A stretch of DNA of 64,000 bases from DASVRZ01 sp038228695 (GTDB taxonomy: Bacteria; Verrucomicrobiota; Verrucomicrobiia; Chthoniobacterales; DASVRZ01). Positions 25,113 to 33,507 of the stretch are shown in pieces (position 1 is the stretch's first letter; each line of letters opens with the position of its first letter). The DNA lies in NCBI GenBank assembly GCA_038228695.1, contig JBBRPA010000006.1:17484-81483 (forward strand), written 5' to 3'. The translations under genes were made by a program, and so were the position numbers. The notes below the pieces were generated by a model. The model was not told where the DNA came from. It searched no databases and saw nothing but the letters and a program-made list of their open reading frames with translations.

Positions 25113-25888
25113 TGTCCGCCTTTCTTGCGTGCGGCGAGGCAACCGACAAAATACATCGTCCAGCGAGCCGCGGCAGCGGCAGCGGTCTGGCCAAGTTTGC
25201 GGTAGTCGTTGCCGGGGTTGGATTGGGTGCGATTGCTGCCAGCCCGAAAAACAATGTGCGGCGTCCCGAGTTGCGTGCAGACCTGCGCGATGGCGGCGCT
25301 TTCCATTTCCATGATGTCGGGGTTCAGCTTGGCGCGCATGTCGGCGATCTTTTCGTCGGAAACGCCAAACATGTCGCTCGCGGTAACGACTCCGGTAAGG
25401 ACTTTGGGAACATAGCTAGTACCATCGACAGTGACCTCTTCCGCCTGATAGCTAGGAATCGCGGCCTTGGCGATTTTGAGCAACTCTTGATCGGGCGGAA
25501 AAGCCCAATGCGTCATTTGTCCATCGAGCGGGCCGCGCACTTTACGATAGACCATTCCGTCGGAGGTCAGGCTACCCGCTGCGTGGTGGATGGTCTTTGT
25601 CGAGATAACCGTATCGCCAGTGCGGACGCGCGGGTTGAAGCGGGACCCGGTCCCTGAGACAACGAGTTCGGACGGTTGAAAATGATGAATGAAAAGCGCG
25701 GCGACCATCGCGCCATTGGTCACACCGACCCCAGTGACGGCGGTGACAACCGCGCGGCCGTTCAGTGTTCCGGATGCGTAGGGAAAACATTCCAGTCCGC
25801 CGTTTTTTCTATTTTTGAGGTGCGCCTGAATGAGCCGGATTTCCGACGGCATCGCGCTGAGGATTAAGGTTAGGTTTTGCTTGGGCAT
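25109..25888 (-). CDS. PNP/UDP-family nucleosidase, MTA/SAH nucleosidase-like
   Basis: A 259-residue phosphorylase-fold enzyme that splits the N-glycosidic bond of a nucleoside. It starts with LTLILSAMPSEIRLI, has TAVTGVGVTNGAM (glycine loop), SGTGSRFNPRVRTGDTVIS, and the nucleoside-binding DIMEMESAAIAQVC followed by FRAGSNRTQ. The MEMESAA motif is the Glu pair of MTA/SAH nucleosidases. Whether it prefers methylthioadenosine, S-adenosylhomocysteine or an aminofutalosine-like substrate is not decidable here. It overlaps the deaminase gene by 19 bp and the permease by 4, so the three are one operon. Confidence 0.78.
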   Translation of the reverse strand: MPKQNLTLILSAMPSEIRLIQAHLKNRKNGGLECFPYASGTLNGRAVVTAVTGVGVTNGAMVAALFIHHFQPSELVVSGTGSRFNPRVRTGDTVISTKTIHHAAGSLTSDGMVYRKVRGPLDGQMTHWAFPPDQELLKIAKAAIPSYQAEEVTVDGTSYVPKVLTGVVTASDMFGVSDEKIADMRAKLNPDIMEMESAAIAQVCTQLGTPHIVFRAGSNRTQSNPGNDYRKLGQTAAAAAARWTMYFVGCLAARKKGGQ

Positions 25889-26874
25889 AGGTCGGTGAGT
25901 TGCTGGAGATAGTTGTTCTTCGTTTCGGAAGACAGGTCGGCCACGGCGAAACCGTTTTTTGCAAGTTGGATGAGTTCCGCCCGGCTGAGGCCTGTGTCCA
26001 TGGCGAGGGCGGCGTATTCTTCATTGAGTGAATTGCCAAAAAGCATCGGATCGTCGGTGCTGATCGTGCAGGGGATACCGGCGTCGATGAATTGCCGGAT
26101 GGGATGTTCGCGCATTGAGGGCACAGCCTGCAACTTCACGTTGCTGATTGGGGTGAGATCGAGTGTCACACCGTGTTCGCGCAGCAAATCCATCGTCGCC
26201 GGATCGTGCGCGGCAGACAGCCCGTGTTGCACGCGGCGAACCCCGAGATCGAGCACTGCCTTTCTCACATCGTGCGCCGGGGAAAACTCACCGGCGTGTG
26301 CTTTGGTAATTTTGCCATTCGCGCGGGCCCGGGCCCAGAGATCGACGGACCACGGCTGAAAGTCTGGATTCTCGAAACCATGCAAATCCAATCCGGCGAT
26401 TTCGTCCCAAGTGATCGCTTGCTCAACAACGGGTGCGAACGGTTCGACGTAGTGGTCGCGAAACATCCCGAGAAAGAGGCGCAGCTCCAGCTCTGGCGGA
26501 CGCGCCGCGTGAATCGCCCGCGCAATTTCGCGGAAAGGTGCGGTGCTACGTTCGACCGTGCCGAGGTGGAAGCTGCACTCGAGATACTTGCAGTTTTGCG
26601 CAACGACATTTTGGAAAATCGTTCGGCAACTTTCGTAATAGGTCTCGGGCGAGACATACCAGCGGAAGAAAACATTATCGAAGAGATCCTGAAATTCTCC
26701 GAAGCCATCGAAACGATAATCGTCGCTCCAATAAGGAGGCGTCACGGCGAAGCGCACCGGGTCGATTTTTTGCGCCAACTCGATCGGCAGCGATCCCTCG
26801 ATGTGAATGTGGGTCTCGGTTTTTGGCAGCGACTGGATGAAGTCGCGTAAGTCGGAATCAGGTTGGTAGGCCAT
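25870..26874 (-). CDS. Adenosine deaminase-family aminohydrolase
   Basis: A 334-residue TIM-barrel metalloenzyme. Zinc ligands and catalytic groups are visible: ETHIHIEGSLP (the HxH), KAHAGE (His and catalytic Glu), RVQHGLSA (His), and ISTDDPMLF (Asp pair). It deaminates adenosine or a related nucleoside (possibly methylthioadenosine or aminofutalosine) in the cytoplasm. The start is the ATG at 26874. It is the first gene of the deaminase-nucleosidase-permease operon. The 318 bp upstream hold no gene. Confidence 0.87.
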   Translation of the reverse strand: MAYQPDSDLRDFIQSLPKTETHIHIEGSLPIELAQKIDPVRFAVTPPYWSDDYRFDGFGEFQDLFDNVFFRWYVSPETYYESCRTIFQNVVAQNCKYLECSFHLGTVERSTAPFREIARAIHAARPPELELRLFLGMFRDHYVEPFAPVVEQAITWDEIAGLDLHGFENPDFQPWSVDLWARARANGKITKAHAGEFSPAHDVRKAVLDLGVRRVQHGLSAAHDPATMDLLREHGVTLDLTPISNVKLQAVPSMREHPIRQFIDAGIPCTISTDDPMLFGNSLNEEYAALAMDTGLSRAELIQLAKNGFAVADLSSETKNNYLQQLTDLCPSKT

Positions 26875-27191
26875 AAGAAAAACGCAGAAGCAAACTGGCG
26901 TCTGATCATCAAATCAAAGACCGATTGTGAAGATGAACAAGAGCAAAGTGCCGGCTGGGTGGGAAATGGATGTCTGTGGGCAAATTGTTCGGCATGGGCG
27001 TCGTCTTCAATCACAACAAGTTTTCGTGCATTCGATTTGCGCCTAGCTCGGTCGGGCGGAGAAATTCCACAAAGGCTTGCTTGCGTAGTAAGTTAAAACT
27101 AACCATTGGCAGTGTCACCACTCTAAAAATATTTTATCTTCCCTTGCCAAGGTTTTGCAGGTAGAACGCTGAAATATCTACAAAATCTGCC
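26875..27191. other. 317-bp intergenic region, no gene seen
   Basis: A divergent spacer between the purine operon (leftward) and a small secreted protein gene (rightward). The AT content rises towards 27,130-27,180 (AATATTTTATCTTC), consistent with a promoter, but I see no pair of boxes that I would name. The short open frames here show no coding character. Confidence 0.5.
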
Positions 27192-27479
27192 ATGAAAATA
27201 CTACGACACCTTGCTCTTATGGTTACGCTCTCCGTCACCGCTCTAGCTAATCCAAATATTGCCTTCGAACCCACCGACACTATCGCAAGCGTACTCAAGC
27301 GGCAGATCGGCGAGCGCGTCGAACTCCGCCTTAAGTCTGGCGAAAAACTGGACGGCAAGGTAACCGCTGTCGGAGAAAAGGCCGCTCAAATTTCCGCGCT
27401 GACCGGGCAGGAATTCTTCGATGCCGTGGTCGTGCTTGATGACATCAGCGCAGTAGTCATCCGCAGGGGTGAAAAATAA
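27192..27479 (+). CDS. Small secreted protein, unknown, possibly Sm-like fold
   Basis: A 95-residue protein with signal peptide MKILRHLALMVTLSVTALA. The mature part (IGERVELRLKSGEKLDGKV ... QISALTGQEFFDAVVVLDDISAVVIR) has the five-strand, glycine-containing pattern of a small Sm/LSm-like barrel, but this is only a resemblance. It overlaps the next gene's GTG start by 11 bp. I cannot assign a function. Confidence 0.6.
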   Translation: MKILRHLALMVTLSVTALANPNIAFEPTDTIASVLKRQIGERVELRLKSGEKLDGKVTAVGEKAAQISALTGQEFFDAVVVLDDISAVVIRRGEK

Positions 27480-28602
27480 GGATCGTTCACGGCGAAGGTC
27501 CGTCTTCGTCACGGTCCTTGCGTGGGTGATCATCGTCACCAGCGCGGTCCTGATCCCGGTGAGTTTCATCTCACTGTTGATGATCCTGGCCAGAAGCTAC
27601 GGCACCGCATCGACGACGCTAGCGGGATTTTTTGGCATTATCGTCGCACCGCCCCTGACTTTCCTAGCGGGCATCGGTTTCTTGCGACGCTGGCGCTGGT
27701 CTTGGCTTTACGTGGTAGCGCTGCTTTTATGCATCATGGCTTTCAATGCATGGGGCCTCCTGTTCGCTCCTCCCGAAACGACGACGACCACTTCTGCCAG
27801 CGGAGTCAAAACGACCATGTTGACAAATTTCGGATCCGACCCTCACCACCTGCCTATCCTAGCTATTTGTTCGGTGCTGCTGGCTGCAACCTTCTCCCGC
27901 TCCGTTCGCTCCGAATTTTGGTATCCAGCAAAGCCCACCACCCTCCCAAATTATCCTACAACCGTAGGCACTTCCCCCGCAGTTTTCCCGCCCATTATTA
28001 CACCTGAACTCCCGGCTCACGCGACGCGCGGCTGGAGAGTCGGACATCGAGGCCGCGACTGCATGTATTATGAGGAAAAAATCCAAGGAAACTGGGAGCG
28101 CCTTGAGATCGACGGCGAGATGCTCACAGGCCGCGCTCATCATGTAATCTACTTCGCTTCACCCGAGCGATGGCAGACTTATCCGGAATGGGCGCGCCAT
28201 CGCCGCGAGGAAATCATTTGCCGCATCAAGGCCGACTGCAACCCGCCCGACTACGAATACCAGGAAGATAGCAGGCAAGCGGCTCCAGCACAGGTAGGCA
28301 ATGTCCCCATCCAAACCGCGCACGCCCCAGCGGCTCTGCCGACCAAATCTCTACGAGGTCTCTTCATCGTCATTACTCTCTTGCTGATTCTTACGGGCTG
28401 GATGGGCTGGCTGGTTAAAACGGGTCTGGAAACCGGCGTCACCAAACTGCCGATGAAGCGCGCCTCCCTGCAGCGTCCCACCAACCGCGCAGAGGAACCG
28501 GCAATGTTTTTTGTTAGCATCGGGATTTACTCCGTGATAGGCCTTGGCAGCCTCGGTCTCGCCGTCTGGGTTCTTCGGGAAACCTTTCGCCCCGCTCGAT
28601 AG
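27469..28602 (+). CDS. Membrane protein of unknown function (377 aa)
   Basis: The product has three N-terminal hydrophobic segments (VTVLAWVIIVTSAVLIPVSF, LAGFFGIIVAPPLTFLAGIG, WSWLYVVALLLCIMAFN), one at ILAICSVLLAATF, a soluble stretch rich in Trp and Arg (WRVGHRGRDCMYYEEKIQGN, then ASPERWQTYPEWARHRREEI), and two C-terminal helices (LFIVITLLLILTGWMGWL and MFFVSIGIYSVIGLGSLGLA). The soluble core does not match a family I know. The GTG start at 27469 overlaps the upstream gene; a later start is possible. It is part of a run of four tightly packed genes. Confidence 0.6.
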   Translation: MKNKDRSRRRSVFVTVLAWVIIVTSAVLIPVSFISLLMILARSYGTASTTLAGFFGIIVAPPLTFLAGIGFLRRWRWSWLYVVALLLCIMAFNAWGLLFAPPETTTTTSASGVKTTMLTNFGSDPHHLPILAICSVLLAATFSRSVRSEFWYPAKPTTLPNYPTTVGTSPAVFPPIITPELPAHATRGWRVGHRGRDCMYYEEKIQGNWERLEIDGEMLTGRAHHVIYFASPERWQTYPEWARHRREEIICRIKADCNPPDYEYQEDSRQAAPAQVGNVPIQTAHAPAALPTKSLRGLFIVITLLLILTGWMGWLVKTGLETGVTKLPMKRASLQRPTNRAEEPAMFFVSIGIYSVIGLGSLGLAVWVLRETFRPAR

Positions 28603-28604
28603 GA

Positions 28605-28940
28605 ATGTCGCGTGTGCCGCAAGCTCAAATTCTCGACGACGGAATCAGCTCCATGAAAGTGCCGCAAATTACCATGGCCATCGCCTCGATGATCTTCACC
28701 CTTGGGTCCATGGCCACGATGTGGGTTTTTAGCGCGGCGTCCCTCGCTAACAATACCAGCGCAGAGGCGCTCCGGCAGGTCAAGACTTTGGCGTTAATCT
28801 TCTCCCTCCTCTCCGTCTCCGGCATCGCGCTCGGCATCTGGCTACTCTGTCGGCGTCGCCCGGGTTGGGCGTCCGTGGTTGCCGTGTTTCCATCGTTGGT
28901 GATGGGCGGATTGCTGGTCTATTTCCTCCTACGCCCATGA
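28605..28940 (+). CDS. Small three-helix membrane protein, unknown
   Basis: A protein of up to 111 residues with three membrane helices: ITMAIASMIFTLGSMATMW, LALIFSLLSVSGIALGIWLL and ASVVAVFPSLVMGGLLVYFL. The first 16 residues are polar and the real start may be the ATG at 28653. It begins 2 bp after the previous gene and its TGA overlaps the ATG of the next (ATGA), so it belongs to the same transcript. No family recognised. Confidence 0.6.
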   Translation: MSRVPQAQILDDGISSMKVPQITMAIASMIFTLGSMATMWVFSAASLANNTSAEALRQVKTLALIFSLLSVSGIALGIWLLCRRRPGWASVVAVFPSLVMGGLLVYFLLRP

Positions 28941-30229
28941 GCGCTCTTCTTGCCCAATTCTCTTCCGTTCTTCAGGCAAACAACGGCCTCATCGTTGCCC
29001 TCGCATTGAGCGCGGGAGGTTTGTTCGTTCTAACACTGCTCGGCCTCATCCTGCGCGCCGCCGGTGCTTCTCTGCGTCCAATCGTTTTCATCGCGAGCTT
29101 GTTCGTGCCTATCGCGCTGGTCTTTCTCGTCGGCCAGCTCGTTCTCGCTCGTGCGCCATCGACTACCGTCGTCACCCCAGCTGCGCTGGCGATTGAAAAC
29201 GGGCAATTCAAAGACCGGGCCACCCTCTTCGGCGCTGACCTACCGGCGACATTCATCCGCGATGCAAAAAGCGGCCTGCCCGGCATCCTCGACGAAGCCG
29301 AAATCGCCGAGGCGGGAGTAACCTTGACCGGGGAAACCGTGCTCATTGCCCAGTTTTCCAGTGCAGAGGAGGCCAGTCGTGCGGCCGCTTCCTATCATCG
29401 CGGATTCCAACTGCACGATACCAGCGGCGACGAGACCAATGGATGGCGGGCCACGCGAGGGTTGCAGGGAGACTATATCGAAATGCTGCTGAGTGGTCGG
29501 AATTTATTTGTCTGGAGCGGACTTACCCGAGAAGCCGCCGCGACCCGTCGGGCGGCTAGTCATCTTGAAGCGCTTCTCCCGACGCTCCCATTGGCCACCG
29601 CCACCGCAGCGCTTTTTCCCGCCTTGCAACCGCTGAGCGAATTCTTCCAACCGCTCTCTCGAAAAATCTTTGGACTGTTACTCCTCGTCGCAATCTATAT
29701 TGGCTGGTTCTTCCGAGGGGCTTCGTGGGTCAGTGGCGTGCCACCAGTCGCCGGCACCCCTCCGGCTAGCTCCGACGAACTGCGGTCACGGCTGATGGCC
29801 ATCAACGACCTCACTGTTCCATTCGTTATTATCGTGGGAGAGAGGCCTGAGAAACTGCACGCCGACTGGCGCTATGCGGATGCCACGTGGCTGGACCACG
29901 CCCGTGCGCACGGTCTGAAGCGCAGTTTCCGCATCCGGCTGACTCTCGATGAGGCCAGTCACACCGTCCGCGCCACCGATTATGTCGCCAGCTTCGACTG
30001 GTCGGCAGGCGGCGACGGCGCGAATATCGCGTGGAAGGCTGCCAGCGGCATCATTTTCTTCCAGAAGGAACAAAAGCGGGTTTTCGGGCTTCAAATTGAC
30101 AATCAGGGATGCTTCAAGCCTGAGTTGTCCTATGCCTACCGGTTCGATTTGCAGGAGATGAAAGCGCCCCTCATGGCTGTTATCACTCATGCAGGATGGA
30201 CATGGCGCCCCACCTTATGGCACACTTAG
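28937..30229 (+). CDS. Membrane-anchored protein of unknown function (430 aa)
   Basis: The start at 28937 overlaps the previous stop as ATGA. Two N-terminal helices (IVALALSAGGLFVLTLLGLILRA and IVFIASLFVPIALVFLVGQL), a soluble domain of about 150 residues (70-230), a third helix (FGLLLLVAIYIGWFF) and a second soluble domain of about 170 residues with VPFVIIVGERPEKLHADWRY and the HTVRATDYVASFDWSAGGDG segment. The last domain looks like an outside or cytosolic beta-rich module, but I do not recognise it. End of the four-gene run. Confidence 0.65.
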   Translation: MSALLAQFSSVLQANNGLIVALALSAGGLFVLTLLGLILRAAGASLRPIVFIASLFVPIALVFLVGQLVLARAPSTTVVTPAALAIENGQFKDRATLFGADLPATFIRDAKSGLPGILDEAEIAEAGVTLTGETVLIAQFSSAEEASRAAASYHRGFQLHDTSGDETNGWRATRGLQGDYIEMLLSGRNLFVWSGLTREAAATRRAASHLEALLPTLPLATATAALFPALQPLSEFFQPLSRKIFGLLLLVAIYIGWFFRGASWVSGVPPVAGTPPASSDELRSRLMAINDLTVPFVIIVGERPEKLHADWRYADATWLDHARAHGLKRSFRIRLTLDEASHTVRATDYVASFDWSAGGDGANIAWKAASGIIFFQKEQKRVFGLQIDNQGCFKPELSYAYRFDLQEMKAPLMAVITHAGWTWRPTLWHT

Positions 30230-30459
30230 AGCTTCTGGCAGAAGCGATTCAAGAGGCCAGCGGAGTGCAGAGGACGCCGCTTACGGGGGGGTGAGTGTGG
30301 CAAAAGTCGCAAAAAGGTCGGGAGTGACTTAATGCGATGTAAAAACTTTAAACCGTGAGAGCTGGAAAATTGGAAGAGGAGAGTTAGTTGAATTCTAACT
30401 TTAGAGGGGACTAGGTTTTTTTGGCTGGTCTTCGAGCCTTGTAGGGTTAGGAATAAATT

Positions 30460-31500
30460 ATGACGCATTACCACTCCTTTCGCCGCTGGTCGCTGGCATT
30501 ACTATTTGCTGCTTTCTGCCTTCCTCGTATCGCTGCTGCAGAAGACACCGTCGCAACTTCCGTGCAACTCGATCCTCCTGTGAAGTCGGAGGTCAGCGGC
30601 AAATTCCTCGGTGATGGCAAGCCCGCCGCGGTCAAGTATATCCTCGTTGAGGAACGCGAAGAGTTTAGTGATAAGCCGGCCATCAGGTTGATTTTTTCTG
30701 AGAAAAATCCTGCGACAGTCAAAAAGCCCTCTACCGAAGCCGTCTTCGGAAAACTAGGATCCAGTCTCATTCTGAGCGTCTTTTACGATGGTGACATTTT
30801 TGGTTGTGAAGTCGCCCACAGCGCTCACAGCAAATCGGGATTCTCTGAACTTGGGCAGATCAAGATGCTCGATTTTAAAATGGAAGGTGGAAATATTTCC
30901 GGGCATGTAAGCACTGGTGGAACGCTCGATGCCTTTGGACAGAAATGGGAAGTTGATCTGACTTTTGCTGCGCCACTGCCGGAGAAAATGCGGGCAGCAA
31001 AGCTCCTAACTCCCAAGACCGCCACCCAGCAATCGGCAAGTGCGCCAAGCGAGAAAGCTGACGAACCAGCTGAGGCAGTTATTCCCAGTCCAACCATCTC
31101 CGCCCGGAGCCTTCCTCTTCCGAAAGATGCTAGCAACTTGCAGTACAAGACTGTGGTGCAGCAGATCCAACTCACCAGTGGACAGCCAGTCGCGGCGGTG
31201 ACGAGTGAGCTATCGGCCTCGCTCAAAGGGCAAGGCTGGAAAGAGACCCCCGGCAGTTTGCAGGGGCCGAGAAATGCCATCCTCAAACGGGAACAGGGCA
31301 CGGCGAAACTAACGATTATGATTCAACCAGCGTCAGGTGGCAGCACAGTTAAAATTTTTACCGAAGGTCTTGATTGGGACGATATAGAAACGACGCATTC
31401 AACTCCTGCTAACAACGCTGCAGATCCAGTTAACGACGCCCAGAAGGAAGCACAGGATGCGATCAAAGATGCCCTCAAGGGCTTGCCGACAGGTTTTTGA
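30460..31500 (+). CDS. Secreted protein of unknown function (346 aa)
   Basis: Signal peptide WSLALLFAAFCLPRIAAAED. The mature part has a beta-rich first domain (30-175, with VSGKFLGDGKPAAVKYILV and MEGGNISGHVSTGGTLDAF), a Pro/Ala/Ser linker, and a second domain (225-310; LPLPKDASNLQYKTVVQQIQ, ELSASLKGQGWKE, KLTIMIQPASGGSTVKIFTEG) that resembles small lipid or ligand-binding alpha/beta modules. Periplasmic location is inferred. It is separated by 230 bp from the previous genes and is not clearly part of their operon. Confidence 0.65.
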   Translation: MTHYHSFRRWSLALLFAAFCLPRIAAAEDTVATSVQLDPPVKSEVSGKFLGDGKPAAVKYILVEEREEFSDKPAIRLIFSEKNPATVKKPSTEAVFGKLGSSLILSVFYDGDIFGCEVAHSAHSKSGFSELGQIKMLDFKMEGGNISGHVSTGGTLDAFGQKWEVDLTFAAPLPEKMRAAKLLTPKTATQQSASAPSEKADEPAEAVIPSPTISARSLPLPKDASNLQYKTVVQQIQLTSGQPVAAVTSELSASLKGQGWKETPGSLQGPRNAILKREQGTAKLTIMIQPASGGSTVKIFTEGLDWDDIETTHSTPANNAADPVNDAQKEAQDAIKDALKGLPTGF

Positions 31501-31578
31501 AGTGGTCAAAGTCTAGAAGAACGCCGGGTAATTTCAGCGCGAAAAAAACCAGCGGGGTCCTGCCACCTTTCGACTCTG

Positions 31579-32451
31579 TCACTGCACTTGTTTGCGATTG
31601 CTGAACCAGAGGCCGATCGCGAAGATGATGAGGAGCAGGGTGCCTAGCGCGGCGCCGAAGGGTGGGTTGTTTGCGCCAGAGAATTGTTTGTAGATGACGT
31701 CGCCGATCATTTGCTGGCTGCCGCCGCCCATCAGTCCACTGATCGCAAACATGCCGAGCGACGGGATGAAAACGAGCATAATGCCAGCGACGATGCCCGG
31801 TTTGGTAAGTGGAATGATAATGTTAGAAAAGGCGCGAACCGGGCCGGCTCCGAGGTCGTAAGCGGCTTCGACAAGGGCGTTGTCGAGTTTTTCCGCACTG
31901 CCGTAGATGGGCAGGATCATGAAAGGAAGATAGTTATAAACGAGGCCGAGCACGACTGCGCCCGGCGTGTAGAGCATGTGGAGTGGTTGGGATGTGATGT
32001 TTGCCCATAAAAGAAAGCCGTTGAGCAATCCATCCTGCGCAAGGATTGAGATCCAAGCGTAGGTGCGAATGAGGAAACTCGTCCAGAAGGGGACCATCAC
32101 GAGCATCATGAGGATGTTCCTCATTTTTTCAGTGGAACGGCCAATGAAGTAACCTACCGGATAGCCAACCAGCAGGCAGATGACCGTGGTGATGGTGGCG
32201 AAATAGACCGAGCGCCCGACAATCTCCGGATAGGGTGACTTGATGGCGCGCAGATAGTTTTCGGTATTGGAATGATAGACGATCCGGCCGAGCCCGTCGC
32301 GGTCGCAGAAGCTGGCCACGACGAGCAGGGCGGTTGGGATCACGACAAAAATCAGCAGCCAGAAAAAGAGCGGCGACAGGATGGACCAAGCGGCAAGCTG
32401 CGGGCGCGGCTTGAGCACGTTGTCGTCGCTCTTGATGGCTGTGAGGTCCAT
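31579..32451 (-). CDS. potB: Spermidine/putrescine ABC transporter permease PotB-like
   Basis: A 290-residue inner-membrane permease with six helices. The EAA loop is readable as EAAYDLGAGPVRAFSNIIIPLTKPG, the site that docks the ATPase. The N-terminal region WSILSPLFFWLLIFVVIPT and the AWISILAQDGLLN block match PotB. It is the third gene of potC-potD-potB, 4 bp after potD. The ATPase gene (potA) that normally completes the importer is not in this operon. Confidence 0.88.
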   Translation of the reverse strand: MDLTAIKSDDNVLKPRPQLAAWSILSPLFFWLLIFVVIPTALLVVASFCDRDGLGRIVYHSNTENYLRAIKSPYPEIVGRSVYFATITTVICLLVGYPVGYFIGRSTEKMRNILMMLVMVPFWTSFLIRTYAWISILAQDGLLNGFLLWANITSQPLHMLYTPGAVVLGLVYNYLPFMILPIYGSAEKLDNALVEAAYDLGAGPVRAFSNIIIPLTKPGIVAGIMLVFIPSLGMFAISGLMGGGSQQMIGDVIYKQFSGANNPPFGAALGTLLLIIFAIGLWFSNRKQVQ

Positions 32452-32455
32452 CGAA

Positions 32456-33493
32456 TTATTCGGCGCGAAGGTCGGTAATGAGTGCGTCGATGTCGGAAGC
32501 TTTCTTGCCGACGTCCTTGAAGAGAATCATCTTCTGGGCCTGCTGGTCGGGCGGGAAGCTAGCGGTGTTAGCCAGCGCTTCATCTCCTAACAATTTACGC
32601 GCTTCAAGGTTCGGATTGGTGTAGGGGAAGTCGGCCGAAATGAGCGCACTGATTTCCGGTTGGAGAATGAAGTTGATGAATTTTTCCGCATTGGCTTTGT
32701 TAGGAGCTTTTTTCGGAATGCAAAGGTTGTCCACGAACTGGTGGGAATCACCGGTGGGAATGACCCACTTGAATTTCTTGTTCTCGCGCTGGAGAAGAGC
32801 TCCCTCGCCGCTCCAAACAACGCCTAGGTCGGTGTCCCCATTCAACATGGCAGTCTTCGGACTATCGCTGTCATAGACTTTAACCAAGGGCAGCCAGTCT
32901 TTGAGGACGCCCCGGGCTTTTGCAAGATTTTCATCGGTGATGTCGTTGCAGTTGATGTTGAGAGTGGAGAGTGCAGCGGTGACGAGTTCCCGGGCGTCGT
33001 CCAACACCACGATGCGTTTTTTGAATTTCGGTTGGAAGACGTCGCTGAAGCTCTTGATGTCGTCTTTGACCTTGTCCGTATTTACAATGATGCCGACCGA
33101 GCCAACCATCCAAGGCACGCTATATTTGTTGGCTGGGTCGAACGGGAGCCCAAGATATTTGGGGCCGATATTTTTCAGGTTGGGAATGGCAGAACTGTCG
33201 AGGGTGGCGAGCAGGTCGGCCTTGATCAGCGCCTCAACGGTGTATTCGCTCGGTTGGATCAGATCGTAGGATCCGCCCCCACTTAGTTTGGAGAGCATCT
33301 CCTCGTTCGAGGCGTAATTCTCGACCGAGACCTTGATGCCCGTGGTTTCCTGAAATTTCTCAACGACCGACTGGGGGATGTATTCCGACCAGCAGAAGAT
33401 GTTAAGTTTTTCAGCGGCCTGGCTTGACGCGCAGGCGAGGAGGCCCACCGAGACGGTGAGCAGGGTTTTGATGAACGAACGGTTTATTTTCAT
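32456..33493 (-). CDS. potD: Spermidine/putrescine-binding periplasmic protein PotD-like
   Basis: A 345-residue solute-binding protein with signal peptide FIKTLLTVSVGLLACASSQA. The mature start EKLNIFCWSEYIPQSVVEKF, then YDLIQPSEYTVEALIKADLL, and VPWMVGSVGIIVNTDKV, DTDLGVVWSGEGALL and FINFILQPEISALI match the PotD/PotF family of polyamine-binding proteins. It would capture spermidine or putrescine and deliver it to PotB/PotC. It lies between the two permease genes, an uncommon gene order. Confidence 0.9.
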   Translation of the reverse strand: MKINRSFIKTLLTVSVGLLACASSQAAEKLNIFCWSEYIPQSVVEKFQETTGIKVSVENYASNEEMLSKLSGGGSYDLIQPSEYTVEALIKADLLATLDSSAIPNLKNIGPKYLGLPFDPANKYSVPWMVGSVGIIVNTDKVKDDIKSFSDVFQPKFKKRIVVLDDARELVTAALSTLNINCNDITDENLAKARGVLKDWLPLVKVYDSDSPKTAMLNGDTDLGVVWSGEGALLQRENKKFKWVIPTGDSHQFVDNLCIPKKAPNKANAEKFINFILQPEISALISADFPYTNPNLEARKLLGDEALANTASFPPDQQAQKMILFKDVGKKASDIDALITDLRAE

Positions 33494-33507
33494 GGTTGTT
33501 TTGTTGT

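Noticed and set aside
26932..27045. 37-codon open frame in the purine operon spacer
   Set aside because: No ribosome site, no recognisable sequence; not different from chance.
30231..30245. Hairpin GCTTCTGGCAGAAGC as terminator
   Set aside because: The stem is short and no T run follows.
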